In this document: positions 16,926-24,120 of the stretch, piece by piece | How positions within the stretch are numbered: position 1 is the first letter of the stretch | Layout of the letters: every line of letters starts with the position of its first letter | Source of the DNA: Aquimonas sp. | Lineage (GTDB): Bacteria; Pseudomonadota; Gammaproteobacteria; Xanthomonadales; Xanthomonadaceae | NCBI GenBank assembly: GCA_022241605.1 | Contig: JAKOMQ010000011.1 | Span: 1-64,000 of the forward strand | Direction of reading: 5' to 3' | DNA length: 64,000 nucleotides | Translations under genes and position numbers: made by a program | Notes under the pieces: model-generated | Database searches by the model: none | The model's input: the letters and a program-made list of their open reading frames with translations, nothing else | What the model was told of the DNA's origin: nothing

Positions 16926-17540
16926 TCAGCCGAACGGCGAGAACAGCAGCGACAGAAAGCGCGGCAGCACCCGTGGCTCGGCCAGCAGCAGGAACACCAC
17001 GCCGTAGACGGCGCCCCAAAGGTGCGCGCTGTGATTGACGCCATCGCCACCGCGGCGGTCCATGTACACGCTGTAGCCGACGAACAGCACGCCGTACACG
17101 ATCGCAGGCACCGGAATGAAGAACACGAAGATCAGGTTCCAGGGCGCCAGCAGGATGTAGGCGAACAGCACCGCCGACACCGCGCCGGACGCCCCCAGCG
17201 TGCGGTAGTGCGGATCGCGGGCATGCCGGAAGTAGCCCGGCAGCACCGACACCAGCAGTGCGGACACGTAGAAGAACGGAAACACCCATACGCCGAAGCG
17301 CTCGGCCATGAAGCCCTCGATCAGGCGGCCGAAGAAGAACAGCGTGAACATGTTGAACAGCAGGTGGCCGAAGTCGGCATGCACCAGCCCGTAGGTGAAC
17401 AGGCGCTCGTACTGGCCCCGCTGCACCGCCGGCGGCCACAGCAGCAGGCGATCGATCAAGCCACGACGCTCGAAGGCCTGCCAGCTGATCAGAGCGGTCA
17501 GCGCGATGAACGCAAGGGTGAAAGGAAAATCAAAGGTCAT
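16926..17540 (-). CDS. Rhomboid-family intramembrane serine protease
   Basis: The 204-residue protein has six hydrophobic segments. Its rhomboid signatures are HADFGHLLFNMFTLFFFGRL (about 54-73), GASGA with the nucleophile Ser118, and the catalytic histidine in SAHLWGAVYG (His173). Rhomboids cut membrane proteins within the bilayer; the substrate is not known. The start at 17540 is chosen because the first membrane segment begins there. The gene starts five bases after the stop of the glutathione-transferase gene, so the two are probably transcribed together. It is convergent with the CYTH-CHAD gene, nine bases from its end. Confidence 0.9.
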   Translation of the reverse strand: MTFDFPFTLAFIALTALISWQAFERRGLIDRLLLWPPAVQRGQYERLFTYGLVHADFGHLLFNMFTLFFFGRLIEGFMAERFGVWVFPFFYVSALLVSVLPGYFRHARDPHYRTLGASGAVSAVLFAYILLAPWNLIFVFFIPVPAIVYGVLFVGYSVYMDRRGGDGVNHSAHLWGAVYGVVFLLLAEPRVLPRFLSLLFSPFG

Positions 17541-17545
17541 CGAGC

Positions 17546-18214
17546 TCAGCCCGGCAGCTCGAACGGCCCGCAGCGCGCCTCGGTGCGCTGCCAGGCCGGG
17601 CGCGCGCGCAGCCGGTCCACATAGCCCTGCACCGCCGGCAGCGTGAAGCCGCCGCGCTCCAGCACCGCCATCAGCGGGTAGCTCATCTGCACGTCGGCCG
17701 CGGAAAACGCATCGCCCGCGAACCACGGCGAGGCCTCCAGACGGGCCTCCACGAACGCCAGATGCGTCTTCAGCTGCGGTCGGATATAGCTCTGCATCAC
17801 CTTGGCCGACAGCCCACGCACCACCGGCCGCACAAAGAACGGCATGGGCTGGGTGGGCAGGCGCGAGAACACCAGCGCGAGGATCAGCGGCGTCATCAGC
17901 GAGCCTTCCGCGTAGTGCATCCAGTAACGATAGTCGAGCGCTGCCTGCCCGCCTGGCGCCGGCCGCAGGCGGCCATCGACGTCATAGCGATCAACCAGGT
18001 ACTCCAGGATGGCGCCGGACTCCGCCACCGTAAGCCCGCCGTCGGTCAGCACCGGCGACTTGCCGAGCGGATGCACCTGCTTGAGTTCGGCCGGCGCGAG
18101 CATTGTCTTGCCGTCGCGACGGTAGACGCGCACTTCGTAGTCCAGCCCCAGCTCTTCCAGCAGCCAGACCACCCGATGCGAGCGGGACTTTTCAAGGTGA
18201 TGGACGGTAATCAT
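17546..18214 (-). CDS. Glutathione S-transferase
   Basis: The 222-residue protein has an N-terminal thioredoxin-like domain beginning MITVHHLEKSRSHRVVWLLE and continuing with HPLGKSPVLTDGGLTVAESG, the GST glutathione-binding segment. An all-helical C-terminal domain ends with FSAADVQMSYPLMAVLERGG. The SRSHR sequence in place of the usual serine or cysteine site resembles GSTs close to the YliJ/GstB-like groups, so the exact reaction is open. It should act in the cytoplasm on electrophiles or peroxides. It diverges from a peroxiredoxin gene 127 bases away, with a 12-bp inverted repeat between them. Confidence 0.9.
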   Translation of the reverse strand: MITVHHLEKSRSHRVVWLLEELGLDYEVRVYRRDGKTMLAPAELKQVHPLGKSPVLTDGGLTVAESGAILEYLVDRYDVDGRLRPAPGGQAALDYRYWMHYAEGSLMTPLILALVFSRLPTQPMPFFVRPVVRGLSAKVMQSYIRPQLKTHLAFVEARLEASPWFAGDAFSAADVQMSYPLMAVLERGGFTLPAVQGYVDRLRARPAWQRTEARCGPFELPG

Positions 18215-18239
18215 CAGGCGTGGACCAAAACCAGGGGCC

Positions 18240-18310
18240 GCCAAGGGTAGCCCAGCGGGCATCGATGCAGCACCCTCGCCCCGACTTCACGGAATCCCGC
18301 TACCCTTGGC
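18240..18310. promoter_or_regulatory. 12-bp perfect inverted repeat in the gst / peroxiredoxin divergent region
   Basis: The arms GCCAAGGGTAGC (18240-18251) and GCTACCCTTGGC (18299-18310) are exact complements separated by 47 bases. They sit one on each side of the middle of the 127-base region between the two divergent genes, each arm close to one start codon. The position would suit a dimeric regulator touching both promoters, or an RNA structure. No known operator consensus is matched. Confidence 0.5.
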
Positions 18311-18341
18311 CTCCCTCCCACACCCATGAAGCCCAGCGCCT

Positions 18342-18818
18342 ATGAGCATCCAAGTCGGCGACACCCTGCCCGAAGCCACCCTCAACCTGCTGCGCGACGG
18401 CGTCCAGGCCGTGACCACCGCAGACATCTTCAAAGGCAAGAAGGTGGTGCTGTTCGCCGTGCCCGGCGCCTACACCCCCACCTGCTCGGCCAAGCACCTG
18501 CCCGGCTACGTCGAGAAGTTCGAAGAGTTCCAGCGCCGCGGCATCGAGGTCGCCTGCATGGCCGTCAACGACGCCTTCGTGATGGGCGCCTGGGGCGAGA
18601 GCCAGAACACCCCCGACGGCCTGATGATGCTGGCCGACGGCAACGGCGCCTTTACCCAGGCCATGGGCCTGCAGATGGACGCCACCGCCTTCGGCATGGG
18701 CATCCGCAGCAAGCGCTTCGCCCTGTACGCCGAGGACGGCGTGGTCAAGCAGCTGCACGTCGAAGCCCCCGGCGAGTTCAAGGTGTCGTCGGCAGAGGCC
18801 GTGCTGGCAGGGCTGTAA
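18342..18818 (+). CDS. Peroxiredoxin (Prx5-type, hybrid thiol peroxidase)
   Basis: This 158-residue protein is of the Prx5 class: PGAYTPTCSAKHLPGYVEKF holds the peroxidatic cysteine (Cys48) and the conserved PxxxTxxC pocket, and AVNDAFVMGAWGESQ and LADGNGAFTQAMGLQMDATA are family segments. Its length is that of single-domain members, without the glutaredoxin fusion some relatives have. It reduces hydrogen and organic peroxides in the cytoplasm using thioredoxin or glutathione. It diverges from a GST gene and is followed by a strong terminator, so it is a one-gene transcript. Confidence 0.93.
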   Translation: MSIQVGDTLPEATLNLLRDGVQAVTTADIFKGKKVVLFAVPGAYTPTCSAKHLPGYVEKFEEFQRRGIEVACMAVNDAFVMGAWGESQNTPDGLMMLADGNGAFTQAMGLQMDATAFGMGIRSKRFALYAEDGVVKQLHVEAPGEFKVSSAEAVLAGL

Positions 18819-18849
18819 GCCACCACCGCAGCGAGCATCCGCAGAACCT

Positions 18850-18882
18850 CAGAAACCCGCCGCGAGGCGGGTTTCTGCTTTT
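18850..18882 (+). terminator. Rho-independent terminator after the peroxiredoxin gene
   Basis: A 12-bp perfect stem (CAGAAACCCGCC at 18850-18861, complement at 18866-18877) closes a GCGA tetraloop and is followed by CTTTTC. It lies about 30 bases after the stop codon of the peroxiredoxin gene. Confidence 0.9.
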
Positions 18883-19180
18883 CATCGGGCCAGCATGGGC
18901 CCAAGCCGCCAAGGCCAAGCTTTCAGGCGCAGCAGCCGGGCCACGGTGAATCGCGGCGAACGCCCTCGCGACTCACCTCGCCGCAGGGGGCCGGCACATG
19001 CGTTTGCAAGACAGGAGTTCAGCGGGACTGAGCAGCGTGAGACAAACTATAAAGATGGACAGAGAGAGCCAGCGCGGCGCCTGCTGCGGAGCGCGGCAGA
19101 GCCGTTGAATGCAGTGCAGTGGGGCGGAAGAATGCAAGCGACGTGACGGTGGTGAGATGGCTGCAGTCTCCAGTGCTCGC
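18883..19180. other. Gene-free stretch between peroxiredoxin terminator and the toxin gene
   Basis: About 300 bases without a supportable gene. The composition is somewhat less GC-rich around 19010-19070 (GAGACAAACTATAAAGATGG). No palindrome longer than a few bases, repeat or RNA gene was seen. It borders the toxin-antitoxin pair and may be part of the same acquired segment. Confidence 0.4.
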
Positions 19181-19495
19181 CTACGTGTCGCAATGGCGGT
19201 GGAGCCCCGCGAGATCGCTCGGCAGCAACTGCCGATCATGTAAACGCGTCAGGATCTCAACAGCTTCGGGCGTAACCCGGTAGATCAATCGATAGGGGCG
19301 CTCCAGCAGCTCGCGCACATCGTCATCGACGTGCCTTTGTAGGCGCTTACCCTACAACGGCGGTTCGTTCAGCGTTTGGGCTCGACGCACCAAGCGAACT
19401 GCCATCTGGCGGGCGGCCTGCAGCGAATCCTGGGCAATGTGCGCTTCGATCTCCTGGAAGCGACGACGCGCTCCCGGTGTCCCTAGCACCTTCAT
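19181..19495 (-). pseudogene. ParE/RelE-type toxin with an in-frame amber codon
   Basis: Reading leftward from ATG 19495 gives 47 residues (MKVLGTPGARRRFQEIEAHI ... RAQTLNEPPL), then TAG at 19352-19354, then 56 more residues in the same frame (GKRLQRHVDDDVRELLERPY, RLIYRVTPEAVEILTRLHDR) ending at a second TAG at 19181. Together this is a complete ParE-fold toxin of about 104 codons, including the diagnostic RELL..PYRLIYRV and VEILTRLHD segments. Single-base change to amber in the middle should inactivate it unless suppressed. The start overlaps the antitoxin stop as ATGA, the normal arrangement for this type of pair. ParE toxins poison DNA gyrase; RelE relatives cut mRNA. Confidence 0.85.
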
Positions 19496-19677
19496 GCGCT
19501 AAGGCCGTATTCCTTGAGCAGATCTTCAACGGGGATCAACTGCCCTGCATTGGCCTCAGCCAGACCCTCTTCGATTGCTCGGTGCAGTGCAGCCTCGTAG
19601 ATCAGCTCATCCCGGCTCGCCGTCTCCGGCAACTGGTCGATCGGCTTGTGAGCTTCTTCCTTGAACGACGCTGCCAT
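19492..19677 (-). CDS. Type II antitoxin for the neighbouring ParE-like toxin
   Basis: The 61-residue protein reads MAASFKEEAHKPIDQLPETA and SRDELIYEAALHRAIEEGLA, then EANAGQLIPVEDLLKEYGLS. It matches the small antitoxins paired with ParE/RelE toxins, in which the E-x-GL-(A)-x-A-x-AG-x-x-(I/V)-x-x-E segment forms the toxin-wrapping helix. GGGAG precedes the ATG at 19677. Its stop overlaps the toxin start (ATGA). The frame is intact although the toxin is interrupted, so it may persist as an orphan antitoxin or protect against related toxins elsewhere in the genome. It probably represses its own promoter, as antitoxins do, but no operator was identified. Confidence 0.85.
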   Translation of the reverse strand: MAASFKEEAHKPIDQLPETASRDELIYEAALHRAIEEGLAEANAGQLIPVEDLLKEYGLSA

Positions 19678-19806
19678 GGGGCTGCTCCCAGTGTCGGCTT
19701 GGCGGACTCTAGCGCCATCTTCTCGTTGACTTTGCAGATGCACAATCTCGGTGCTGCAGGCGGTCCGGTGCGGTGTCGGTGGTGCCGGCCGGGTGACCAA
19801 GAAGCA

Positions 19807-19828
19807 AGGCCCGCCGGTTGGCGGGCCT
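19807..19828 (-). terminator. Terminator-like hairpin after the hypothetical gene at 19874-20176
   Basis: The stem AGGCCCGCC (19807-19815) and its complement (19820-19828) enclose a four-base loop. On the reverse strand it is followed by a T-rich stretch (TGCTTCTT), which fits the leftward gene ending at 19874. Confidence 0.65.
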
Positions 19829-19873
19829 ATGCGATCAACAGCTGGCGATGGGCCTTGCCGAGGAGGCCCGCGA

Positions 19874-20176
19874 CTACGCCGTCCCCACCCCTTCCGCGCA
19901 CCCCCGCGCAAGATCCGGCTCGATGTCCTCATGCAGCAGTGCGCGGGCGACGTCGAGGGCGGCGTCGATGACTTCCACGCGGACGGTGACTTCGCTGGAG
20001 TCGCGGGACGTGTTGAGCAGGATGGCGCGGCCGGGGCCGGAGATGCGGCCTGCGAGCACGTCGCGGGGGCCGACGATGCCGCGCTCGACGTCCATCACGG
20101 TGTAGCCGCCTTCAGTGCGCACCACCACGCGGCCGGTGTTCGGGTTCATGCCGCATACGCTGCCCTGGCTGCTCAT
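19874..20176 (-). CDS. Conserved-looking hypothetical protein, 100 residues
   Basis: I do not recognise the family. The protein starts MSSQGSVCGMNPNTGRVVVR and continues TEGGYTVMDVERGIVGPRDV, then a stretch of alternating polar and hydrophobic residues (EVTVRVEVIDAALDVARALL) and a short acidic tail. It has no signal peptide or membrane segment and looks like a small beta-rich cytoplasmic protein with one helix. GGAGAG precedes ATG 20176 at a good distance, supporting real translation. A terminator-like hairpin lies 45 bases downstream. It is transcribed in the same direction as ilvA, which is 100 bases upstream of it, but probably separately. Confidence 0.6.
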   Translation of the reverse strand: MSSQGSVCGMNPNTGRVVVRTEGGYTVMDVERGIVGPRDVLAGRISGPGRAILLNTSRDSSEVTVRVEVIDAALDVARALLHEDIEPDLARGCAEGVGTA

Positions 20177-20275
20177 GGCGCTCTCCTTGTGGTGGATTGA
20201 ACCGATCTGGGAGCGAGACTAGCGGAAACAAGCCCGCTGTAGACAGCCCTGCCGGCCCGTGTTCAGGCCGGTGAT

Positions 20276-21850
20276 TCAGCCCAGCAGCAGCCGGTAGGCG
20301 GGGTTGTCCGTTTCATTGCTGTGCGGGTAGCCGAGGCCGGCCAGGAAGCTGTCGAAGGCGGGGCGGTCGCTGTCCGGCACCTGCAGGCCGACCAGGATGC
20401 GGCCGTAGTCGGCGCCCTGGTTGCGGTAGTGGAAAAGGCTGATGTTCCATTCGGGGTTCATCGCCGACAGGAAGCGGGTCAGCGCGCCCGGGCGCTCGGG
20501 GAAGTCGAAACGGTACACGCGCTCATCGCGGGCCAGCGGCGAGCGCCCGCCGATCATGTGTCGCAGGTGCAGCTTGGCCAGCTCGTCGTGGGTGAGGTCC
20601 AGGGCCGGGAAGCCCTCCTCGGCGAAAGCGCGCGCCAGCTCGGCCGCCTCGCCCGGCCCGCGGGTGCTGATGCCGACGAAAATGTGGGCGGCCGAGGCGT
20701 CGCCGATGCGGTAGTTGAACTCGGTGATGCCGCGCCCGCCCAGCAGGCCCACGAAGCGACGGAAGCTGCCGCGCTCCTCGGGGATGGTCACCGCGAACAG
20801 GGCTTCGCGCTGCTCGCCGACCTCGGCGCGCTCGGCCACGAAGCGCATGCGGTCGAAGTTGAGGTTGGCGCCGGAGGCCACCGCCACCAGCGACTCGCCG
20901 CGTACGCCCTCGCGCGCCACGTACTGCTTGAGGCCGGCGATGGCCAGTGCACCGGCCGGCTCCAACAGGCTGCGGGTCTCTTCGAACACGTCCTTGATGG
21001 CCGCGCACAGGGCGTCGGTGTCCACCCGCAGCACTTCGTCGAGGTACAGCCGGCACAGGCGGAAGGTCTCATCGCCGACGCGCTTGACCGCAGTGCCGTC
21101 GGAGAAAAGGCCGACATCGTCGAGCGTGATCGGCTGGCCGGCATCCAGCGAGCGCGCCATGGCGTCGGAGTCCTCGGTCTGCACGCCGATCACCCGCACC
21201 TCCGGCCGCAGCGCCTTGACGTAGGCGGCCACGCCCGCCGCCATGCCGCCACCGCCAACAGGGACGAAAATGGCGTGCAGCGGGCCGGTGTGCTGGCGCA
21301 GGATTTCCATCGCTACCGTACCCTGCCCTGCGATCACGTCGGGATCGTCGAAGGGGTGCACGAAGGTGTAGCCGTGCTCGCGCTCCAGCTCACGCGCATG
21401 CGCCGCCGCGTCGCTGTAGGAATCGCCAATCAGCACCACCTCGACGTTCTCGCCGCCGTGGCGGCGCACCGCTTCGATCTTCATCGCCGGCGTGGTGACC
21501 GGCATCACGATCACCGCGCGGCAGCCGAGCTTGCGCGCGGCGAGCGCCAGGCCCTGGGCGTGATTGCCGGCCGACGCCGCCAGCACGCCGCGTGCGCGCG
21601 CTTCGGGCGCGAGATGCACCATCTTGTTGTAGGCGCCGCGCAGCTTGAAGGAGAACACCGCCTGGTTGTCCTCGCGCTTGAGCCAGACGGCATTGCCGAG
21701 CCGCGCCGACAGCCGCGGGGCCGGGTCCAGCTCGGACTCTCTTGCCACCTCATAGACCCGCGCAGTGAGGATCCGGCGCAGGTAATCCGGCGCCGGCGCT
21801 GGCGGCGCGGACGGCACGGGATGCAGCTGTGGGCGGGGGCGCTGGGACAC
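20276..21850 (-). CDS. ilvA: Threonine ammonia-lyase, biosynthetic
   Basis: The 524-residue protein has a PLP fold-type II catalytic domain with the PLP lysine in SFKLRGAYNK (Lys69), SAGNHAQGLA and the glycine loop PVGGGGMAAGVA, followed by two ACT-like regulatory regions (about 345-520: EERGSFRRFVGLLGGRGITE and FPERPGALTRFLSAMNPEWN). The double ACT region is that of the isoleucine-inhibited biosynthetic enzyme. It converts threonine to 2-oxobutanoate, the first step of isoleucine synthesis. No other ilv gene is adjacent. The start at 21850 gives a short proline-rich N-terminal extension before the first helix, so a slightly later start is possible. Confidence 0.95.
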   Translation of the reverse strand: MSQRPRPQLHPVPSAPPAPAPDYLRRILTARVYEVARESELDPAPRLSARLGNAVWLKREDNQAVFSFKLRGAYNKMVHLAPEARARGVLAASAGNHAQGLALAARKLGCRAVIVMPVTTPAMKIEAVRRHGGENVEVVLIGDSYSDAAAHARELEREHGYTFVHPFDDPDVIAGQGTVAMEILRQHTGPLHAIFVPVGGGGMAAGVAAYVKALRPEVRVIGVQTEDSDAMARSLDAGQPITLDDVGLFSDGTAVKRVGDETFRLCRLYLDEVLRVDTDALCAAIKDVFEETRSLLEPAGALAIAGLKQYVAREGVRGESLVAVASGANLNFDRMRFVAERAEVGEQREALFAVTIPEERGSFRRFVGLLGGRGITEFNYRIGDASAAHIFVGISTRGPGEAAELARAFAEEGFPALDLTHDELAKLHLRHMIGGRSPLARDERVYRFDFPERPGALTRFLSAMNPEWNISLFHYRNQGADYGRILVGLQVPDSDRPAFDSFLAGLGYPHSNETDNPAYRLLLG

Positions 21851-21966
21851 GGCGCGGGTTCCGGCAGGTGAGCGTGCCCCCGATCCTACGCCGTGGGCTG
21901 CGGCGCGGCCTGCGGGGCGCGGGGCTGCGCCGAATCCTCACATGGCGATGACGCAGGCGAGGCGGC

Positions 21967-22482
21967 TCAGCCTCCGTCCATTGCACGCAGCAGATCGCGC
22001 ACGCAGGCGCGGACTTCGCCGAGGCGCTGCGCCGGCAGGGTGGTGGCACGGGCGACGCTGTGCGGGATTTCGAGCGCCTGCTCGCGCAGGGCGAAGCCCG
22101 CAGGCGTGGGGCTCACTTCCACCCTGCGCTCATCCTCTGCACTGCGACTGCGTTCAACCAGGCCGGCGGCCTGCAGACGCTTGAGCAAGGGGGTCAGGGT
22201 GCCGGAGTCGAGGTGCAGGGCCTGGCCCAGCTCACCCACGGTGCGCGTGCCGTGCTCCCAAAGCACCAGCATCACCAGATACTGGGAATAGGTCAGGCCA
22301 AGCTGGTCCAGCAGCGGGCGGTACAAACGCTGGATGCGGTTGGACGCCGCGTACAGCGCGAAGCAGAGCTGCTGCTCCAGACTCAGCGCCTCGCCACGCT
22401 CGGGACCGGCAATCACAGTGGAGCCGGATTGGTCGCCGACAGGCAGCCGGCTTAGGGATGCACTCGCTTGCGTCACGCGCAA
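21967..22482 (-). CDS. ohrR: OhrR-type organic-peroxide sensor (MarR family)
   Basis: The winged-helix MarR protein contains LSLEQQLCFALYAASNRIQR, in which the single reactive cysteine of OhrR regulators is conserved. It also has QYLVMLVLWEHGTRTVGELG and the recognition region LHLDSGTLTPLLKRLQAAGL with wing RSAEDERRVEVSPT. Oxidation of that cysteine by organic hydroperoxides releases the repressor from the ohr promoter. The full frame is 171 residues, about 20 longer than usual, so the true start may be a GTG near 22437 or 22416. It is followed upstream by ohr on the same strand, the usual partner. Confidence 0.88.
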   Translation of the reverse strand: MRVTQASASLSRLPVGDQSGSTVIAGPERGEALSLEQQLCFALYAASNRIQRLYRPLLDQLGLTYSQYLVMLVLWEHGTRTVGELGQALHLDSGTLTPLLKRLQAAGLVERSRSAEDERRVEVSPTPAGFALREQALEIPHSVARATTLPAQRLGEVRACVRDLLRAMDGG

Positions 22483-22714
22483 CTGGCCTCTTCACATCGA
22501 CGGCAACCGGGCGCTCCCCCGCCCCGTCGGCCCGTCGGATCGATGGCTCGACTCCTTCCCGGAGTGAGTTCCCGGGCCACGCCGATCCCGCCGGCTGGCC
22601 CTCGCTGCGGCCCGCGTTCGGCTGCAGGGCCTTGCCTCCGGGCCCCGCGGGCCTTGGGCGAAACTCCGACATATACCGGCAATCGGGGGCGCAGGTAAAG
22701 GTTCGCCGCACCAG

Positions 22715-22738
22715 CCCTGCTGGCTCTGGGCAGGGCGA
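22715..22738 (-). terminator. Possible terminator hairpin after ohr
   Basis: Arms GCCCTGC and GCAGGGC flank a loop of about nine bases immediately after the stop of ohr, read leftward. There is no T run, so it may be a weak or Rho-assisted stop. Between it and ohrR lie about 230 bases with no visible gene. Confidence 0.4.
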
Positions 22739-22743
22739 CCGCT

Positions 22744-23160
22744 TCAGGCCGCGCTGCCGCGCACGCTGACGGGCACGTTGCCGCGGGTCGCCTTGGAATA
22801 GGGGCACACCTCGTGGGCGCCGTCCGCCAGGGCCTGCGCGGTGGCGTCGTCCACTCCGCCCACCCGCGCGTGCAGGCGCACCGCCAGCCCGAAGCTGGTG
22901 TCGTCCTTGCCGATGTCGACCTCGGCCTCGATCCGTGCACTGGTGATGGCAATGCCGCGGTTGCGCGCCACCAGACGAAGTGCGCCTTCGAAACAGGCGG
23001 CGTAGCCCGCCGCGAACAGCTGTTCCGGGTTGGTAGCGCCGCCTTTGCCGCCCAGGCCGGGGGGTAGCTGGAGCTGCTGGTCGATGAAGCCGTCGTCGCT
23101 GGTGACGCGGCCTTCGCGGCCGCCAATGGCGGTGGCACGTGCGGTGTAGAGCGCTTGCAT
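22744..23160 (-). CDS. ohr: Organic hydroperoxide resistance protein Ohr (OsmC family)
   Basis: The 138-residue protein starts MQALYTARATAIGGREGRVT and has both redox cysteines of Ohr: Cys56 in AAGYAACFEGAL and Cys119 in HEVCPYSKATRGN. It reduces organic and fatty-acid hydroperoxides, using lipoylated proteins as reductant. AAGGAG lies eight bases before ATG 23160; a longer in-frame start 57 bases upstream would read through the operator region and is not favoured. The promoter and a candidate OhrR operator are squeezed into the 47 bases between prmC and ohr. Confidence 0.95.
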   Translation of the reverse strand: MQALYTARATAIGGREGRVTSDDGFIDQQLQLPPGLGGKGGATNPEQLFAAGYAACFEGALRLVARNRGIAITSARIEAEVDIGKDDTSFGLAVRLHARVGGVDDATAQALADGAHEVCPYSKATRGNVPVSVRGSAA

Positions 23161-23190
23161 GGCGCATCTCCTTCGGGTGGGAACCGGAAA

Positions 23191-23220
23191 CTTATATTGC
23201 GTGCAATTTATTTGCAAACT
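23191..23220 (-). promoter_or_regulatory. ohr promoter with candidate OhrR operator
   Basis: On the reverse strand, TTGCAA (-35-like) and TATAAG (-10-like) are separated by about 15 bases that contain the palindrome ATTGC-ac-GCAAT (23196-23207). A palindrome between the core promoter elements, directly in front of ohr and with ohrR next door, is where an OhrR repressor would be expected to bind. The AT-rich character stands out against the local GC-rich background. The element begins inside the last codons of prmC. Confidence 0.6.
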
Positions 23221-24074
23221 CCATTTGCTCGCCCTCCGCTGACCCGGTCACGTGATTCCAGATCCACCCAGGTCTGCACCTCGACGAGCCCGGCGGCTTC
23301 GAGAAGCGAACGCACCGCAGCACCTTGCAGAGATCCGTGTTCAAGCAGCAACCAAGCGCCCGGCTGCAGGTGCACGGGCGCCGCATGAATGATCCGGCGC
23401 AGGTCCTGCAGACCGTCCGGGCCCGAGGCCAGCGCACTGCGCGGCTCAAAGCGCAGATCGCCCTGCTCAAGATGTGGGTCCGCGTCCTCGATGTAGGGCG
23501 GGTTCGAGACCACCAGATCGAAGCGCTGGCCCTCGAAAGGCCGCCACCAGTCGCCCTGTGTCCACTGCACGCGGGCAAGCCCGAGCGCCTCGGCGTTGGC
23601 ACGCGCGACCGCCAGTGCTTCCGCGCTGGCATCGCAGCCGTGCACGACTGCGCATGGACGCTGATCGGCGAGCGCCAGCGCGATCGCGCCGCTGCCGGTG
23701 CCGAGATCCAGCACCCGCGCGGCCGCATCCGCAGGCAAGCGCTGCAGCGCCAGCTCCACCAGCAGCTCGGTATCGTGACGCGGAATCAGGGTGGCCGGCC
23801 CAACGTGCAAGGCCAGGCCGTAGAACTCACGCTCGCCGGTCAGGTAAGCGATGGGCTCACCGCGCTCGCGGCGCGCCAGCAGCGCCAGGAACGCCGCCTG
23901 CTGCTGCGGCGATACCGGGTCACAGTCGTGGGCGAACAGCCAGGCGCGGCCCACGCCCAGCACGTGCATCAACAGGAGCTCCGCCTCACGGCGCGGCGCT
24001 TCGCCCGGAAGTCGGGCGGCGGCGGACCTCAGCAGTTGGGCGACCGTGGGCGTGGCTTCGGCAGGCATCGACAT
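23208..24074 (-). CDS. prmC: Peptide chain release factor N5-glutamine methyltransferase
   Basis: The 288-residue protein has the PrmC N-terminal helical domain (RREAELLLMHVLGVGRAWLF), the linker ERGEPIAYLTGEREFYGLAL, and a SAM-binding Rossmann domain with VLDLGTGSGAIALALA. The catalytic motif NPPY lies in LVVSNPPYIEDADPHL. It methylates the glutamine of the GGQ loop in release factors RF1 and RF2. ATG 24074 is used because the family N-terminus begins there; the longer open frame upstream lacks similarity. prfA is not adjacent. Downstream ohr starts only 47 bases after its stop. Confidence 0.93.
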   Translation of the reverse strand: MSMPAEATPTVAQLLRSAAARLPGEAPRREAELLLMHVLGVGRAWLFAHDCDPVSPQQQAAFLALLARRERGEPIAYLTGEREFYGLALHVGPATLIPRHDTELLVELALQRLPADAAARVLDLGTGSGAIALALADQRPCAVVHGCDASAEALAVARANAEALGLARVQWTQGDWWRPFEGQRFDLVVSNPPYIEDADPHLEQGDLRFEPRSALASGPDGLQDLRRIIHAAPVHLQPGAWLLLEHGSLQGAAVRSLLEAAGLVEVQTWVDLESRDRVSGGRANGVCK

Positions 24075-24120
24075 GCGCGGAGTGTCGCAGAGCCTGCGCT
24101 GCTGCGGCATCCTTGCTCGC

